Source of the DNA: Komagataeibacter rhaeticus
Lineage (GTDB): Bacteria; Pseudomonadota; Alphaproteobacteria; Acetobacterales; Acetobacteraceae
Length of the DNA: 64,000 nucleotides
Reading direction: 5' to 3'
Assembly (NCBI RefSeq): GCF_003207855.1
Contig: NZ_NKTZ01000003.1
Coordinates: 284,827 to 348,826, forward strand
Part shown: in pieces, positions 1 to 8,263 of the stretch
Position numbering within the stretch: the first letter of the stretch is position 1
Layout: each line of letters opens with the position of its first letter
Notes under the pieces: generated by a model
Told to the model about the DNA's origin: nothing
The model's input: the letters and a program-made list of their open reading frames with translations, nothing else
The model's database searches: none
Translations under genes and position numbers: made by a program

Positions 1-142
1 CGGCCAGCCCATCCAGTTCGGCACGGGTGGGCGGCGTCTTGAGGTATTCCACCACCACCGGCTCGATTCCGGCGGCGCGGATCATGGCCAGCACATTGCG
101 TGACGTGCCGCAGGCAGGGTTATGGTAAAGTGTGACGCTCAC
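1..142 (-). CDS. arsC: Arsenate reductase (ArsC, glutaredoxin-type), N-terminal part only
   Basis: The first 47 codons of a minus-strand gene, cut by the left edge. The reading starts at a GTG at 142 and gives VSVTLYHNPACGTSRNVL, followed by an EYLKTPP segment. This is the typical N terminus of thioredoxin-fold ArsC, with the catalytic Cys in the NPACGTSRN loop. ArsC reduces arsenate to arsenite using glutathione and glutaredoxin. The rest of the protein and any ars operon partners lie outside the window. The related Spx/YffB family shares the fold, but the CGTSRN loop favours ArsC. Confidence 0.82.
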   Translation of the reverse strand, partial: MSVTLYHNPACGTSRNVLAMIRAAGIEPVVVEYLKTPPTRAELDGLA

Positions 143-361
143 GCGCAGAAGCCCCCAGTGGTTCGGACGGATATGGGCACGATATAAACACGTCCCGCCG
201 CCAAATGCAGTACCCGGCCCCGTACGGACATCGGACCGCGTGCAATCTGCCCGAAATGCCGTTATGAGTGCCCCGGCCCGCCCGGACCGGCGGGCCTGTT
301 CCATCCGCGTGCGGGCACCGGGCCTGCCGCCGGGTGGCCGGTATGCGGTCTTCTTTCTTGC

Positions 362-1375
362 ATGGTTGCCATTGTGACAGATCCTGTTTCCCCCCCGGCC
401 ACGGGCGCGCTGCCCATCCGTGTCGCGGCCCTGTATCACTTCACGCCGTTCGCGGATTGCGCGGGAGTGCGTACCCGGCTGCTTGAAGCCTGCCACGCCC
501 TTGGCATACGCGGCATCCTGCTTGTGGCGCATGAGGGCATAAATGGCACCATTGCGGGCACGGACGAGGCGATCGAGCAGATTGTGGGCATCATCCGTGC
601 CCTGCCCGGCTGCACGGATCTGGAGGTCAAGTTCTCCCGCGCGCCGACCCTGCCCTTTCACCGCATGAAGGTCCGCATCAAGCGTGAGATCGTGACCATG
701 GGCGTGCCGGGGCTGGACCCACGGCGCGACGTGGGCCGCTACGTGCCCCCGGAGGCATGGAACGCCCTGATTGCCGACCCCGATACCATCGTGATCGACA
801 CCCGCAATGACTACGAGGTGGCGATCGGCACGTTTCGCGGCGCGATTGACCCGGGCACGCGCAGCTTCCGCGAATTCCCGCAATGGTTCCGTGACCGGCG
901 CGAAGCCCTGCTTGAAAAGGGCCGCACACCAAAAATCGCCATGTTCTGCACCGGCGGCATACGGTGTGAAAAGGCCACCGCCTTTGTCCGCGCCGAAGGG
1001 GTGGAGGACGTGTTCCACCTGCAGGGCGGTATCCTGAAATATCTGGAAACCGTGCCCGAGGCCGACAGCCTGTGGGAAGGGGAGTGCTTCGTATTCGACC
1101 AGCGCGTCAGCGTGGGCCATGGACTGAAACCCGGCACGTTCGACATCTGCCATGCCTGCCGCGCGCCCCTCAGCCCCGCGGACCGCGCCGCCCCGGACTA
1201 CGAGGAAGGCGTAAGCTGCCCCCACTGCAGGGACGCGCGCACCGAGGCCCAGCGCAGGCGCTATGCCGAACGCGAACGCCAGATCCGGCTGGCCGACCGC
1301 AGGGGCACGCACCATCTGGGCCTGCCACTTCCCTCCCGCCCGGATGCGCCCCCGGGCGACGGGACGGAGCCATAG
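362..1375 (+). CDS. trhO: tRNA uridine(34) hydroxylase (rhodanese-like, TrhO/YceA family)
   Basis: A 337-residue protein of the UPF0176/YceA family. This family hydroxylates U34 of certain tRNAs on the way to 5-carboxymethoxy- or methoxyuridine. The N-terminal acylphosphatase-like domain (about 20-110) carries [14 protein letters not shown]. The rhodanese domain (about 135-235) carries VIDTRNDYE and the active-site loop CTGGIRCEK. The C-terminal part has paired cysteines (CHACRAP, CPHC) that look metal-binding. Length and motif order match the family. An ATG start at 362 was chosen because family similarity begins soon after. The gene stands alone, 73 bp before the LuxR-type gene. Confidence 0.9.
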   Translation: MVAIVTDPVSPPATGALPIRVAALYHFTPFADCAGVRTRLLEACHALGIRGILLVAHEGINGTIAGTDEAIEQIVGIIRALPGCTDLEVKFSRAPTLPFHRMKVRIKREIVTMGVPGLDPRRDVGRYVPPEAWNALIADPDTIVIDTRNDYEVAIGTFRGAIDPGTRSFREFPQWFRDRREALLEKGRTPKIAMFCTGGIRCEKATAFVRAEGVEDVFHLQGGILKYLETVPEADSLWEGECFVFDQRVSVGHGLKPGTFDICHACRAPLSPADRAAPDYEEGVSCPHCRDARTEAQRRRYAERERQIRLADRRGTHHLGLPLPSRPDAPPGDGTEP

Positions 1376-1448
1376 GAAAACCCGCCCTGCCATCACCACA
1401 CGCAGGCACAGACGTCATTCCCCGAAGCCATGCCGGAACCCGCCAGCC

Positions 1449-2165
1449 ATGATGGCCCGTCTTTACACCGATATTTTCGATCTGGCGGCGGACATACGCG
1501 GCGCGCCGGACCATCAGGCGCTGGCCGAGGCATTTGGCGCGCTGGTCTCCCGGCTTGGCCCCCATGCCTACAGCATGGGCACGATCCATAAAACCGACCC
1601 CGTCCAGCGCCACCTGATTGCCACCACATATCCGGACCACTGGATGGCGCATTACGTGGCGCGCAACTACCACCATATCGACCCGGTCATCGATCCCCTG
1701 CGCCATGGGCTGCATCCCTATGACTGGAAGGACATCCATATCGAAAACAGGCGGCAGGACACCATGCTGCGTGAATTCGGGGAAATGGGTTTCAGAAGCG
1801 GCCATGCCGTGCCCCTTGCCCTTGCGCCCGGCACATTGCTGCTGGTCAGCATTGCATCATACGACCCGCATATCGACACCCGCCAGCAGATGGCCATCCA
1901 GCTTGCCGCCAGCCAGTTCCATTACCGCTACCACCAGCTTGGCCGGAAGCATGCGGGCATCACGGGGACAGGGCTGACCCGCCGGGAACGCGAATGCCTG
2001 ACATGGGTGGCGCAGGGAAAGGACACGGCGGATATCGGGCATATCCTTGCCCTGAGTGACAACACCATCAAATTCCATCTCAAGAACGCATTGCGCAAGC
2101 TGGGCTGCCACAACCGCGTGCAGGCGGCGGTAAAGGCGACCTGCCTGGGGCTGATCCACCCCTGA
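1449..2165 (+). CDS. LuxR-family quorum-sensing regulator (LuxR solo in this window)
   Basis: A 238-residue transcription factor with an N-terminal autoinducer-binding domain (about 15-160) and a C-terminal LuxR helix-turn-helix (about 174-236, beginning LTRRERECLTWVAQG). Residues known to contact acyl-homoserine lactone in TraR/LuxR align with W65, Y69, D78, P79 and W93, and a Gly (G118) sits near the expected position. The receptor therefore looks competent to bind an AHL-like ligand. No LuxI-type synthase is present in the window. The start at 1449 is the first of two tandem ATGs; longer in-frame extensions upstream look non-coding. The ABC exporter gene follows 111 bp downstream on the same strand and is a plausible target. 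GinR-type regulators of acetic acid bacteria are the nearest known comparison (inference). Confidence 0.85.
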   Translation: MMARLYTDIFDLAADIRGAPDHQALAEAFGALVSRLGPHAYSMGTIHKTDPVQRHLIATTYPDHWMAHYVARNYHHIDPVIDPLRHGLHPYDWKDIHIENRRQDTMLREFGEMGFRSGHAVPLALAPGTLLLVSIASYDPHIDTRQQMAIQLAASQFHYRYHQLGRKHAGITGTGLTRRERECLTWVAQGKDTADIGHILALSDNTIKFHLKNALRKLGCHNRVQAAVKATCLGLIHP

Positions 2166-2276
2166 CACCGGGCATGGCCCGCATCCCGGACCACACGGGC
2201 AAACCCGTACCACCGGCCGCAGGTTGATATAACCGGCGGCAGGGGGAATGATGCACGGCCCCCGCCCCGCAGCCCG

Positions 2277-4220
2277 GTGCCACCCGACGTGCCGTTTCCG
2301 GCCATGGCAGGCGCGCATGCAGCCATGGCAGAACAGAGTGGAGAATTCGTGACACAGGCCACCCCCTCCCCCGTGCGGCCACCATGGCGGGCACGTCTTG
2401 CGAACCGCTTCGGGGTGTATGCCAATGTGCCGCGCATGTTCCGCCAGATATGGCGGTGCAGCCCGGCCCTGACCCTGGGCGGCATCACCCTGCGGCTGGT
2501 GCAGGCGGTCCAGCCCTCGCTGGCATTGTATGTGGGCAAGCTGATTGTTGATGAGGTCATCCATCTGGGCAGCCAGTCCACGCCGCCCGCCTCACTGCTG
2601 GCATGGAGCCTGCATGGCCCGGCCTCCCGGCTGGAAGGCTGGATTGCGCTTGAGTTCATGCTCATCATCCTGTCCGACCTGACGGCACGCGCCACCACAC
2701 TGGTCGATGGGCTGCTGAACGAGCGTTACATAAACGATGTCAGCCTCTCGCTTATGGGTCATGCCGCGACACTGGACCTGCAACAGTTTGAATCCAGCGA
2801 ACTGCAGGACCTGCTGGAACGCGCGCGCCGCCAGGCCTCGGGCCGCAACAACCTGCTGGTGCAACTGTTCAATATTGCCGAGATCGGCCTGACCGCCGTG
2901 ACCCTGGCCGCAGGCGTCATGGCGTTTGCCCCGTGGATGGTGCTGCTGCTGGTGCTGGCGCTTCTGCCCGCCACCGCGGGCGAAGCCCATTTCAATGCCG
3001 AAGGCTACCGCCTGCTGCGCGCCCGCACGGCCGAACGGCGTGAAATGGACTATCTGCGCCACATCGGCTCCACCGCCGAACATGCCAAGGAACTCAGGCT
3101 GTTCGGGCTGGGGAGCTTCCTGGTCGGGCGGTTCCGCGCCGCCGCCGCCACGGTCATGGCGCAGAACCGCAGGCTGGCGCTGCGCCGCTTTGTCTGGAGC
3201 GGGGTGTTCGGGGCCATTGGCTCGGTCGCCTATTACGCGGTGTATATCGTGATTGTGTGGGATACGGTGCGGGGACGGTTTTCGGTCGGGGACCTGACGT
3301 TCCTGTCCGGCTCGTTCCTGCGGCTGCATACCATCCTGTCCAGGCTGCTCATGGCCATTACCCAGACCGCCAGCCAGGCGCAGTATCTGGATGATTTCTT
3401 TGCGTTCCTTGACCTGCGTCCGGCCATTGCCCCGGCCGCCACAACCATCCCCTTTCCCTCCCCCATCCGTCAGGGCATCCGATTTGAGAAAGTGGGCTTC
3501 CGCTATCCCGGCACCGGGCGCTGGGCGCTGCGCAACCTTGACCTGACCATCGGGGCGGGTGAGACCGTAGCACTTGTAGGGGAGAACGGGGCGGGCAAGA
3601 CAACCATCGTCAAGCTGCTGACCCGGCTTTATGAACCCGATGAGGGGCGGATCACGGTCGATGGCATATCCCTGAGCGATATGGACCCCGCGGACCTGCA
3701 CGCCCATATCGGCGTGATTTTTCAGGATTTTGTCCGCTACAGCCTGACGGCGGCGGAAAACATTGCCGTGGGCCGGATCGAAGCCCTGTCCGACACCGCG
3801 CGGATCAGGGCGGCCGCCCGTGAAGGACTGGCCGATGGCGTGGTGGGCCGCCTGCCCCTGGGCTATGACCAGCCGCTGGGCAAGCAGCTTGCACGCGGGC
3901 GGGAACTGTCGGGGGGTGAGTGGCAGAAGATCGCCATATCGCGTGCCTACATGCGCGATGCCGACCTGCTGATCCTTGATGAACCGACATCCGCGCTGGA
4001 TGCGCGGGCGGAAGCCGATGTGTTCGAACGCCTGCGCGCCCTGCGCCATGGCAGGGCGGCACTGGTCATCTCGCACCGTTTCTCCACCGTGCGGACTGCC
4101 GACCGGATCGTGGTGCTGGAACACGGCCGGGTGCTGGAAACCGGCAGCCACGCGCAGCTTGTGGCCAATGGCGGGCGCTATGCGGAACTGTTCGCGCTGC
4201 AGGCGGCGGGCTACCGCTAG
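2277..4220 (+). CDS. ABC transporter, fused permease and ATP-binding protein
   Basis: A 647-residue half-transporter of the MsbA/lantibiotic-exporter type. The N-terminal membrane domain has hydrophobic helices around residues 50-70, 215-240 and 310-345. The nucleotide-binding domain (about 400-640) carries Walker A (GENGAGKTT, near 435), a Q-loop (IFQDF), the ABC signature LSGGE (near 544), Walker B (LLILDEP, near 564) and the H-loop (ISHRF). Such proteins work as dimers to export lipids, peptides or other hydrophobic compounds across the inner membrane. The substrate cannot be read from the sequence. The GTG at 2277 is the longest start; ATGs at 2304 and 2325 are alternatives. It follows the LuxR gene and converges on the SDR gene, leaving 11 bp between stops. 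Confidence 0.88.
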   Translation: MPPDVPFPAMAGAHAAMAEQSGEFVTQATPSPVRPPWRARLANRFGVYANVPRMFRQIWRCSPALTLGGITLRLVQAVQPSLALYVGKLIVDEVIHLGSQSTPPASLLAWSLHGPASRLEGWIALEFMLIILSDLTARATTLVDGLLNERYINDVSLSLMGHAATLDLQQFESSELQDLLERARRQASGRNNLLVQLFNIAEIGLTAVTLAAGVMAFAPWMVLLLVLALLPATAGEAHFNAEGYRLLRARTAERREMDYLRHIGSTAEHAKELRLFGLGSFLVGRFRAAAATVMAQNRRLALRRFVWSGVFGAIGSVAYYAVYIVIVWDTVRGRFSVGDLTFLSGSFLRLHTILSRLLMAITQTASQAQYLDDFFAFLDLRPAIAPAATTIPFPSPIRQGIRFEKVGFRYPGTGRWALRNLDLTIGAGETVALVGENGAGKTTIVKLLTRLYEPDEGRITVDGISLSDMDPADLHAHIGVIFQDFVRYSLTAAENIAVGRIEALSDTARIRAAAREGLADGVVGRLPLGYDQPLGKQLARGRELSGGEWQKIAISRAYMRDADLLILDEPTSALDARAEADVFERLRALRHGRAALVISHRFSTVRTADRIVVLEHGRVLETGSHAQLVANGGRYAELFALQAAGYR

Positions 4221-4231
4221 CGCCAGACCGC

Positions 4232-5005
4232 CTATTTTGTGGTATAGCCGCCATTGACCAGAATGGTCTGGCCCGTCATCCACCACCCTTCCGACACGAT
4301 GAAACGGACATAAGGCGCAATATCGGCGATATCGGTCAGCCCCGTCGTGCTGAAGGGGGAAAGGGCGGCGGCCGATTTGTGATAGGCCACGGCGCATGGG
4401 TCTTCCTGCCCGTAGAAGAAGGGCGTATCCATCGGGCCGGGGCCAATGGCGTTGACCGAAATGCCACGCGCGCCATATTCCTTCGACGCGGCACGGGTAA
4501 AGTGCTCCACCGCCGCCTTTGACCCGGCATAGGTGGAATAGAACGGTGTATAGGCCCCCAGCAGCGAGGTCACGATCGTAACCAGCTTGCCGTTGTCATT
4601 CAGGTGCCTGCCTGCTTCCTTGATGAAGAAATACGCGACACGGGTATTGATGGCGAACATGGCGTCATATTCGGCCTCGGTCGTCTCCATGATCGGTTTC
4701 TTGAGCACCTTACCCACCGTATTGATCGCAATGTCGGGCCGGCCGATCCGGGCCACCACATCGGCAAACAGCCGCGCCATCGCGCCATCAGCCGTAAGGT
4801 TGGCCTGAACGGCCATCGCGTTGACGCCGGCCGCCTTCAGGTCGGCCAGTGTCTTTTCGGCCTCTGGCGCCGTTGCGTCGCTATTATAGTGGATGGCGAT
4901 GGCCTTCGCCCCCTGCGCCGCCAGATCACGCGCGATCAGTCCGCCCAGGTTCTTTGCCCCGCCTGCGATCAGAACCGTCTTGCCCTTTATGCCATGGTCC
5001 GCCAT
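4232..5005 (-). CDS. SDR-family oxidoreductase
   Basis: A 257-residue short-chain dehydrogenase/reductase. The nucleotide-binding glycine motif is AGGAKNLGG (residues 14-22), the active-site Tyr-x3-Lys is in YAGSK, and the C-terminal ILVNGGYTTK is typical of classical SDRs. The cofactor-loop sequence NAG is replaced by NTVGK. The substrate is unknown. The ATG at 5005 is preferred over one 12 codons upstream because similarity begins at this Met. The gene is divergent from a LysR regulator with 127 bp between them, a common arrangement in which the regulator controls the reductase. Confidence 0.85.
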   Translation of the reverse strand: MADHGIKGKTVLIAGGAKNLGGLIARDLAAQGAKAIAIHYNSDATAPEAEKTLADLKAAGVNAMAVQANLTADGAMARLFADVVARIGRPDIAINTVGKVLKKPIMETTEAEYDAMFAINTRVAYFFIKEAGRHLNDNGKLVTIVTSLLGAYTPFYSTYAGSKAAVEHFTRAASKEYGARGISVNAIGPGPMDTPFFYGQEDPCAVAYHKSAAALSPFSTTGLTDIADIAPYVRFIVSEGWWMTGQTILVNGGYTTK

Positions 5006-5095
5006 GGGCTGCCTCCATCCCTTGTGTGCAAGCGCATACAACGCTTTTCATGGGGCAAGGTTATCAGGCAGGATATGGATATAAAGCAGCCAGTC

Positions 5096-5112
5096 CTGAC
5101 AACACCTGTCAG
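5096..5112. promoter_or_regulatory. Inverted repeat between the divergent SDR and LysR genes, candidate operator
   Basis: A perfect inverted repeat (CTGACA, 5-base spacer, TGTCAG) in the 127 bp between the SDR start (5005) and the LysR start (5133). Its size and symmetry fit a LysR-type regulator site. Its role is inferred from position only. Confidence 0.4.
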
Positions 5113-5132
5113 AAATAACGAACAGACCCATA

Positions 5133-6050
5133 GTGCCGTACGGAGTGACCGTGGACCGTATCGACCTGTTCCGCATCTTTGCCCGCGTGGTGGAAAGCGC
5201 AAGCTTTACCCGTGCGGCGGATACGCTCAAGATGCCACGCTCCTCCGTTTCCGCCGCCATACAGGAACTGGAGAACCGGCTGGGCACGCGCCTGCTGGCA
5301 CGCACCACCCGCTCCGTCGCGCCCACGCCCGATGGCACGGCCTTCTACGGGCACTGCCTGCGCCTGATTGCCGACATGGAAGAAGCCGAGGGACTGTTCC
5401 GCCCGGATGCCGCAGGCCCGCGCGGCCTGCTGCGCGTGAACATGCCCGGCCGGATCGGCCGCCTGCTGGTTGCCCCCGCCCTGCCCGCCTTCCTGCGGCG
5501 CTACCCTGAAATCGATATTGAACTGGGGGTCACCGACCGTGTGGTCAACCTGGTGGAGGATGGCATTGACTGCGTGCTGCGTGTCGGCCCGCTGGGGGAT
5601 TCCGGCCTGATCGCGCGCCAGATGGGTGAACTGGCGCTGGTCAATGTGGCAAGTCCCGCCTATCTCGCCCGCCGGGGCACGCCGCACCACCCCGCCGACC
5701 TGGACGGGCACGAGGCCGTGCGCTACGCCGCCCCCACCACCGGCCGGGTAGAGGACTGGGAATGGATGGAAGACGGCACGCTGCATACCCGCGCCCTGCC
5801 CGGCCGGGTAAGCGTGAACAGTGCTGAAACGCTGGTGGCCTGCTGTCTGGCCGGCCTTGGACTGATACAGGTGCCCGCCTATGACGTGCGCCACCACATC
5901 GCGGCGGGCGAACTGGTGGATGTCATGCCCCGCTGGCGACCCGAACCGATGCCCATGGCGCTGCTCTACCCGCACCGCAAGCACCTGTCGCGCCGCCTGC
6001 AGGTCTTTGCCGACTGGCTGGAGCAGGTGATGCGGGCGGCCGTGGCTTAG
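5133..6050 (+). CDS. LysR-family transcriptional regulator
   Basis: A 305-residue regulator. The N-terminal winged helix (about 8-65) carries ESASFTRAADTLKMPRSSVS, and the LysR substrate-binding domain follows (about 90-295). It resembles the large group of LysR proteins encoded divergently from an SDR or quinone reductase. No ATG lies near the N terminus: GTG codons at 5133, 5145 and 5151 are possible starts, and the third leaves the standard VDRIDLFRIF opening. It probably controls the divergent SDR gene and itself. Its stop lies 2 bp from the stop of the convergent antiporter gene. Confidence 0.88.
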   Translation: MPYGVTVDRIDLFRIFARVVESASFTRAADTLKMPRSSVSAAIQELENRLGTRLLARTTRSVAPTPDGTAFYGHCLRLIADMEEAEGLFRPDAAGPRGLLRVNMPGRIGRLLVAPALPAFLRRYPEIDIELGVTDRVVNLVEDGIDCVLRVGPLGDSGLIARQMGELALVNVASPAYLARRGTPHHPADLDGHEAVRYAAPTTGRVEDWEWMEDGTLHTRALPGRVSVNSAETLVACCLAGLGLIQVPAYDVRHHIAAGELVDVMPRWRPEPMPMALLYPHRKHLSRRLQVFADWLEQVMRAAVA

Positions 6051-6052
6051 GG

Positions 6053-7642
6053 TCAGATCAGGCCGCCTTCGGCTGTCATCTGCTGCAGGTCCAGTTCGTG
6101 CTCGAGCTGGTGCAGCACGGCATCATGAATTTCACCACCACGATGCAGGCGCAGCAGTTCGGCCCGGCCGGCCTGTATGGTGGCCAGCAGGGCGTGGTAA
6201 TGCGCATCCCGCCTGCCCTGCAGCGCCTGCTGTTCATGACTGAAACGTTCGGCCAGTTCCGCGCGGTAGGCATACTGTTCAAGCAGGCGGCCATGCACAA
6301 GCTGCCCCTGCGCATCATAGGCCTGCTGGCGCATTGCCTGTTCCTGCGCATGCGCGATCAGCGCGCGTGCCTGCGATACGGACAGGTGGTGATGCTGCCC
6401 GCGTCCCTGCCCGCCATCCCCCCCCACCATGTGAATGACCCAGCCAATGGTGGTGCCCTGCCCCAGTACGGTGACCAGAATGACAACAAAGGTCACGATC
6501 TGCATGACATCGCGCTCCGGCATGGTGGCGGGCAGCGCCAGCACGATGGCAAGGCTGACCACGCCACGCATCCCGCACCATCCCATTATGGTGACAAAGG
6601 TCAGGAATTCCCGCCAGTCCGGCCGCTCCCGGGGCGGCAGCCAGGCCACGCGCAGCCCCTCGGTCAGGATCATCCACACAAAGCGCGAGACCAGAACGGC
6701 GGCCACAATGCCCGCCACGGGACGGACCACATCCTGCGCCACCCAGGCCGTGCCCATATGGCGCAGCACGATCGCATGCAGCGACAGGCCGATCAGGACG
6801 AAGACAAGGGATTCCAGCACGAATACCAGCACCTCCCACACCGCCGCCCAGCGCAGGCGCTCATCGGCACTGAAAACGTCATGCTGCCGCCACCCCAGCA
6901 CCAGCCCCGCCACCACCGTGGTGATTACCCCCGATGCCCCCACCATCTCGCCACCAATATAGGCAACCCATGGCAGCAGCAGCGTCATGGTAATGCTGAG
7001 TATGCGGTCCTGCACGCGCCCCAGCAGCCTGATCCACAGCCAGCCCAGCCCGCCCCCCACCACCAGCCCGCCCAGCGCCAGCAGCACGAATGTCATGCCC
7101 GCATGGACCGGACTGAACGCCCCGGTCAGTACCGCAAGCCCGGCAAAGCGGTAGATCACAAGGCTTGCCGCGTCATCGAGCAGGCTTTCCCCCTCCAGCA
7201 GGGTGGTGATCCGCTCGGGCAGGTGAACATGCTTGAGCACGGCCTTGGCCGCCACGGCGTCGGGCGGGGCCACGATCGCCCCCAGCACAAGGCACCCCGC
7301 CCATGGCAGGGCGGGAATGAACCAGTGCGCGACAGCACCGACGGCAAAGGTGGTGAAGGCAACCCCCCCCACCGCAAGCTGCAATATCCCCCCCAGATGC
7401 GCACGAAACGCATGCCATACGGAAAAATAGGCCCCCGCCAGCAGAAGTGGCGGCAGGAACACGATCAGCACCAGATCAGGGTCGATGCCAATCACGGGCA
7501 CGCCGGGCACAAGGGCAATCCCGATGCCCCCCAGCACAAGGGCGGCGGCCGGGGGCAGGCGGAGCCTGCGCGCGGCCAGTTCCAGCCCCACGATCAGGAC
7601 AATCAGCAGCAGGATGAACTCAAAGCGCCCTACATTGGACAT
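6053..7642 (-). CDS. Na+/H+ antiporter of the CPA1 (NhaP-like) family
   Basis: A 529-residue membrane protein. It opens with the hydrophobic segment FILLLIVLIVGLELAARRL and has about 12 predicted membrane helices over residues 5-410. Family motifs include FLPPLLLAGAYF and GESLLDDAASLV (the latter holds the conserved acidic residues of the ion path). A hydrophilic C-terminal tail (about 420-529) is rich in Gln, His and Glu and probably cytosolic. CPA1 antiporters exchange Na+ or K+ for protons, useful in an acid-producing organism. The ATG at 7642 was chosen because the family sequence begins there; longer upstream extensions lack family features. Confidence 0.86.
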   Translation of the reverse strand: MSNVGRFEFILLLIVLIVGLELAARRLRLPPAAALVLGGIGIALVPGVPVIGIDPDLVLIVFLPPLLLAGAYFSVWHAFRAHLGGILQLAVGGVAFTTFAVGAVAHWFIPALPWAGCLVLGAIVAPPDAVAAKAVLKHVHLPERITTLLEGESLLDDAASLVIYRFAGLAVLTGAFSPVHAGMTFVLLALGGLVVGGGLGWLWIRLLGRVQDRILSITMTLLLPWVAYIGGEMVGASGVITTVVAGLVLGWRQHDVFSADERLRWAAVWEVLVFVLESLVFVLIGLSLHAIVLRHMGTAWVAQDVVRPVAGIVAAVLVSRFVWMILTEGLRVAWLPPRERPDWREFLTFVTIMGWCGMRGVVSLAIVLALPATMPERDVMQIVTFVVILVTVLGQGTTIGWVIHMVGGDGGQGRGQHHHLSVSQARALIAHAQEQAMRQQAYDAQGQLVHGRLLEQYAYRAELAERFSHEQQALQGRRDAHYHALLATIQAGRAELLRLHRGGEIHDAVLHQLEHELDLQQMTAEGGLI

Positions 7643-8014
7643 GCGGACCCGACCCGTCACACGGCCCGGCATGCGCGCCCGGCCTGTCGGAACCAACGCA
7701 TCACGGGCGGGTACGGTGGCACAAAGGCGGGCGGGCCTTCCCCTGTCATCGGAAAGGCGGCCCGCGGGCTGCCGCCCGCAGCTATGCTGCACCACCCCGG
7801 CATTATCCATGCCACAATATTGCCATACGGAAGTATTTGGCGAATATTTATAACTGACACATAAAATACATGCGGATGCCAGTGCAACGGGTCCGATGCA
7901 CCCGCGTTCATGCTGGACTGGCGGCAATACGTTCCCATGCGTGGGACTGTCATGCCCCCTGCCCGAAATATCATCCACACCGTTCCCACATTTCCCCGAC
8001 AAGGAGAACAGAGG
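7643..8014. other. Intergenic region between the antiporter and the glucan synthase locus
   Basis: A 372 bp stretch between divergent genes. It should hold the antiporter promoter on minus and the promoter for the small gene and glucan synthase on plus. An AT-rich patch at about 7801-7880 (for example AATATTTATAACTGACACATAAAAT) stands out from the GC-rich surroundings and is the likeliest promoter position. No coding sequence is convincing here. Confidence 0.4.
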
Positions 8015-8227
8015 ATGGGTGCACCCACAAAACCGGCCATGACCGGACAGCACACGCCACACCACGCCCGGCCCGTTCCCGCCACGGACACGCAGGCACC
8101 CGGCGCGGTGGCCACCCCACCGGCCATGGCACGCGCCCCGCAACCGGCGGACAGGGCGGGGTCCGGCCTGCTGGGCAGGCTCCTGCCCGCGTCACCACCG
8201 CCACGAACAAGCCTGTTCCGCAAATAG
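8015..8227 (+). CDS. Small Pro/Ala-rich hypothetical protein
   Basis: A 70-residue reading frame with a strong ribosome-binding site: AAGGAGAACAGAGG lies just before the ATG at 8015. The product is rich in Pro, Ala, Thr and Arg, appears disordered, and ends in a basic segment (LLPASPPPRTSLFRK). It has no signal peptide or membrane segment. It lies 36 bp upstream of the cyclic glucan synthase gene and may share its transcript. The protein family is not recognised; the Shine-Dalgarno sequence is the main support. Confidence 0.5.
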   Translation: MGAPTKPAMTGQHTPHHARPVPATDTQAPGAVATPPAMARAPQPADRAGSGLLGRLLPASPPPRTSLFRK

Positions 8228-8263
8228 GAACCACACCGGAAAACGCGCCCGGCCCCTGCGCGC

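Noticed and set aside
2195..2208. ACGGG-CAAA-CCCGT repeat between the LuxR and ABC genes as a lux box
   Set aside because: It is shorter than the usual 18-20 bp lux box and does not resemble its consensus; kept only as a small hairpin.
2592..4397. A 601-codon open frame on minus across the ABC transporter
   Set aside because: Antisense to conserved Walker and signature motifs; no domain or ribosome-binding site.
6098..7864. A 588-codon open frame on plus across the antiporter gene
   Set aside because: Low-complexity His/Pro/Gln/Arg product, antisense to a membrane protein with family motifs; a shadow frame.
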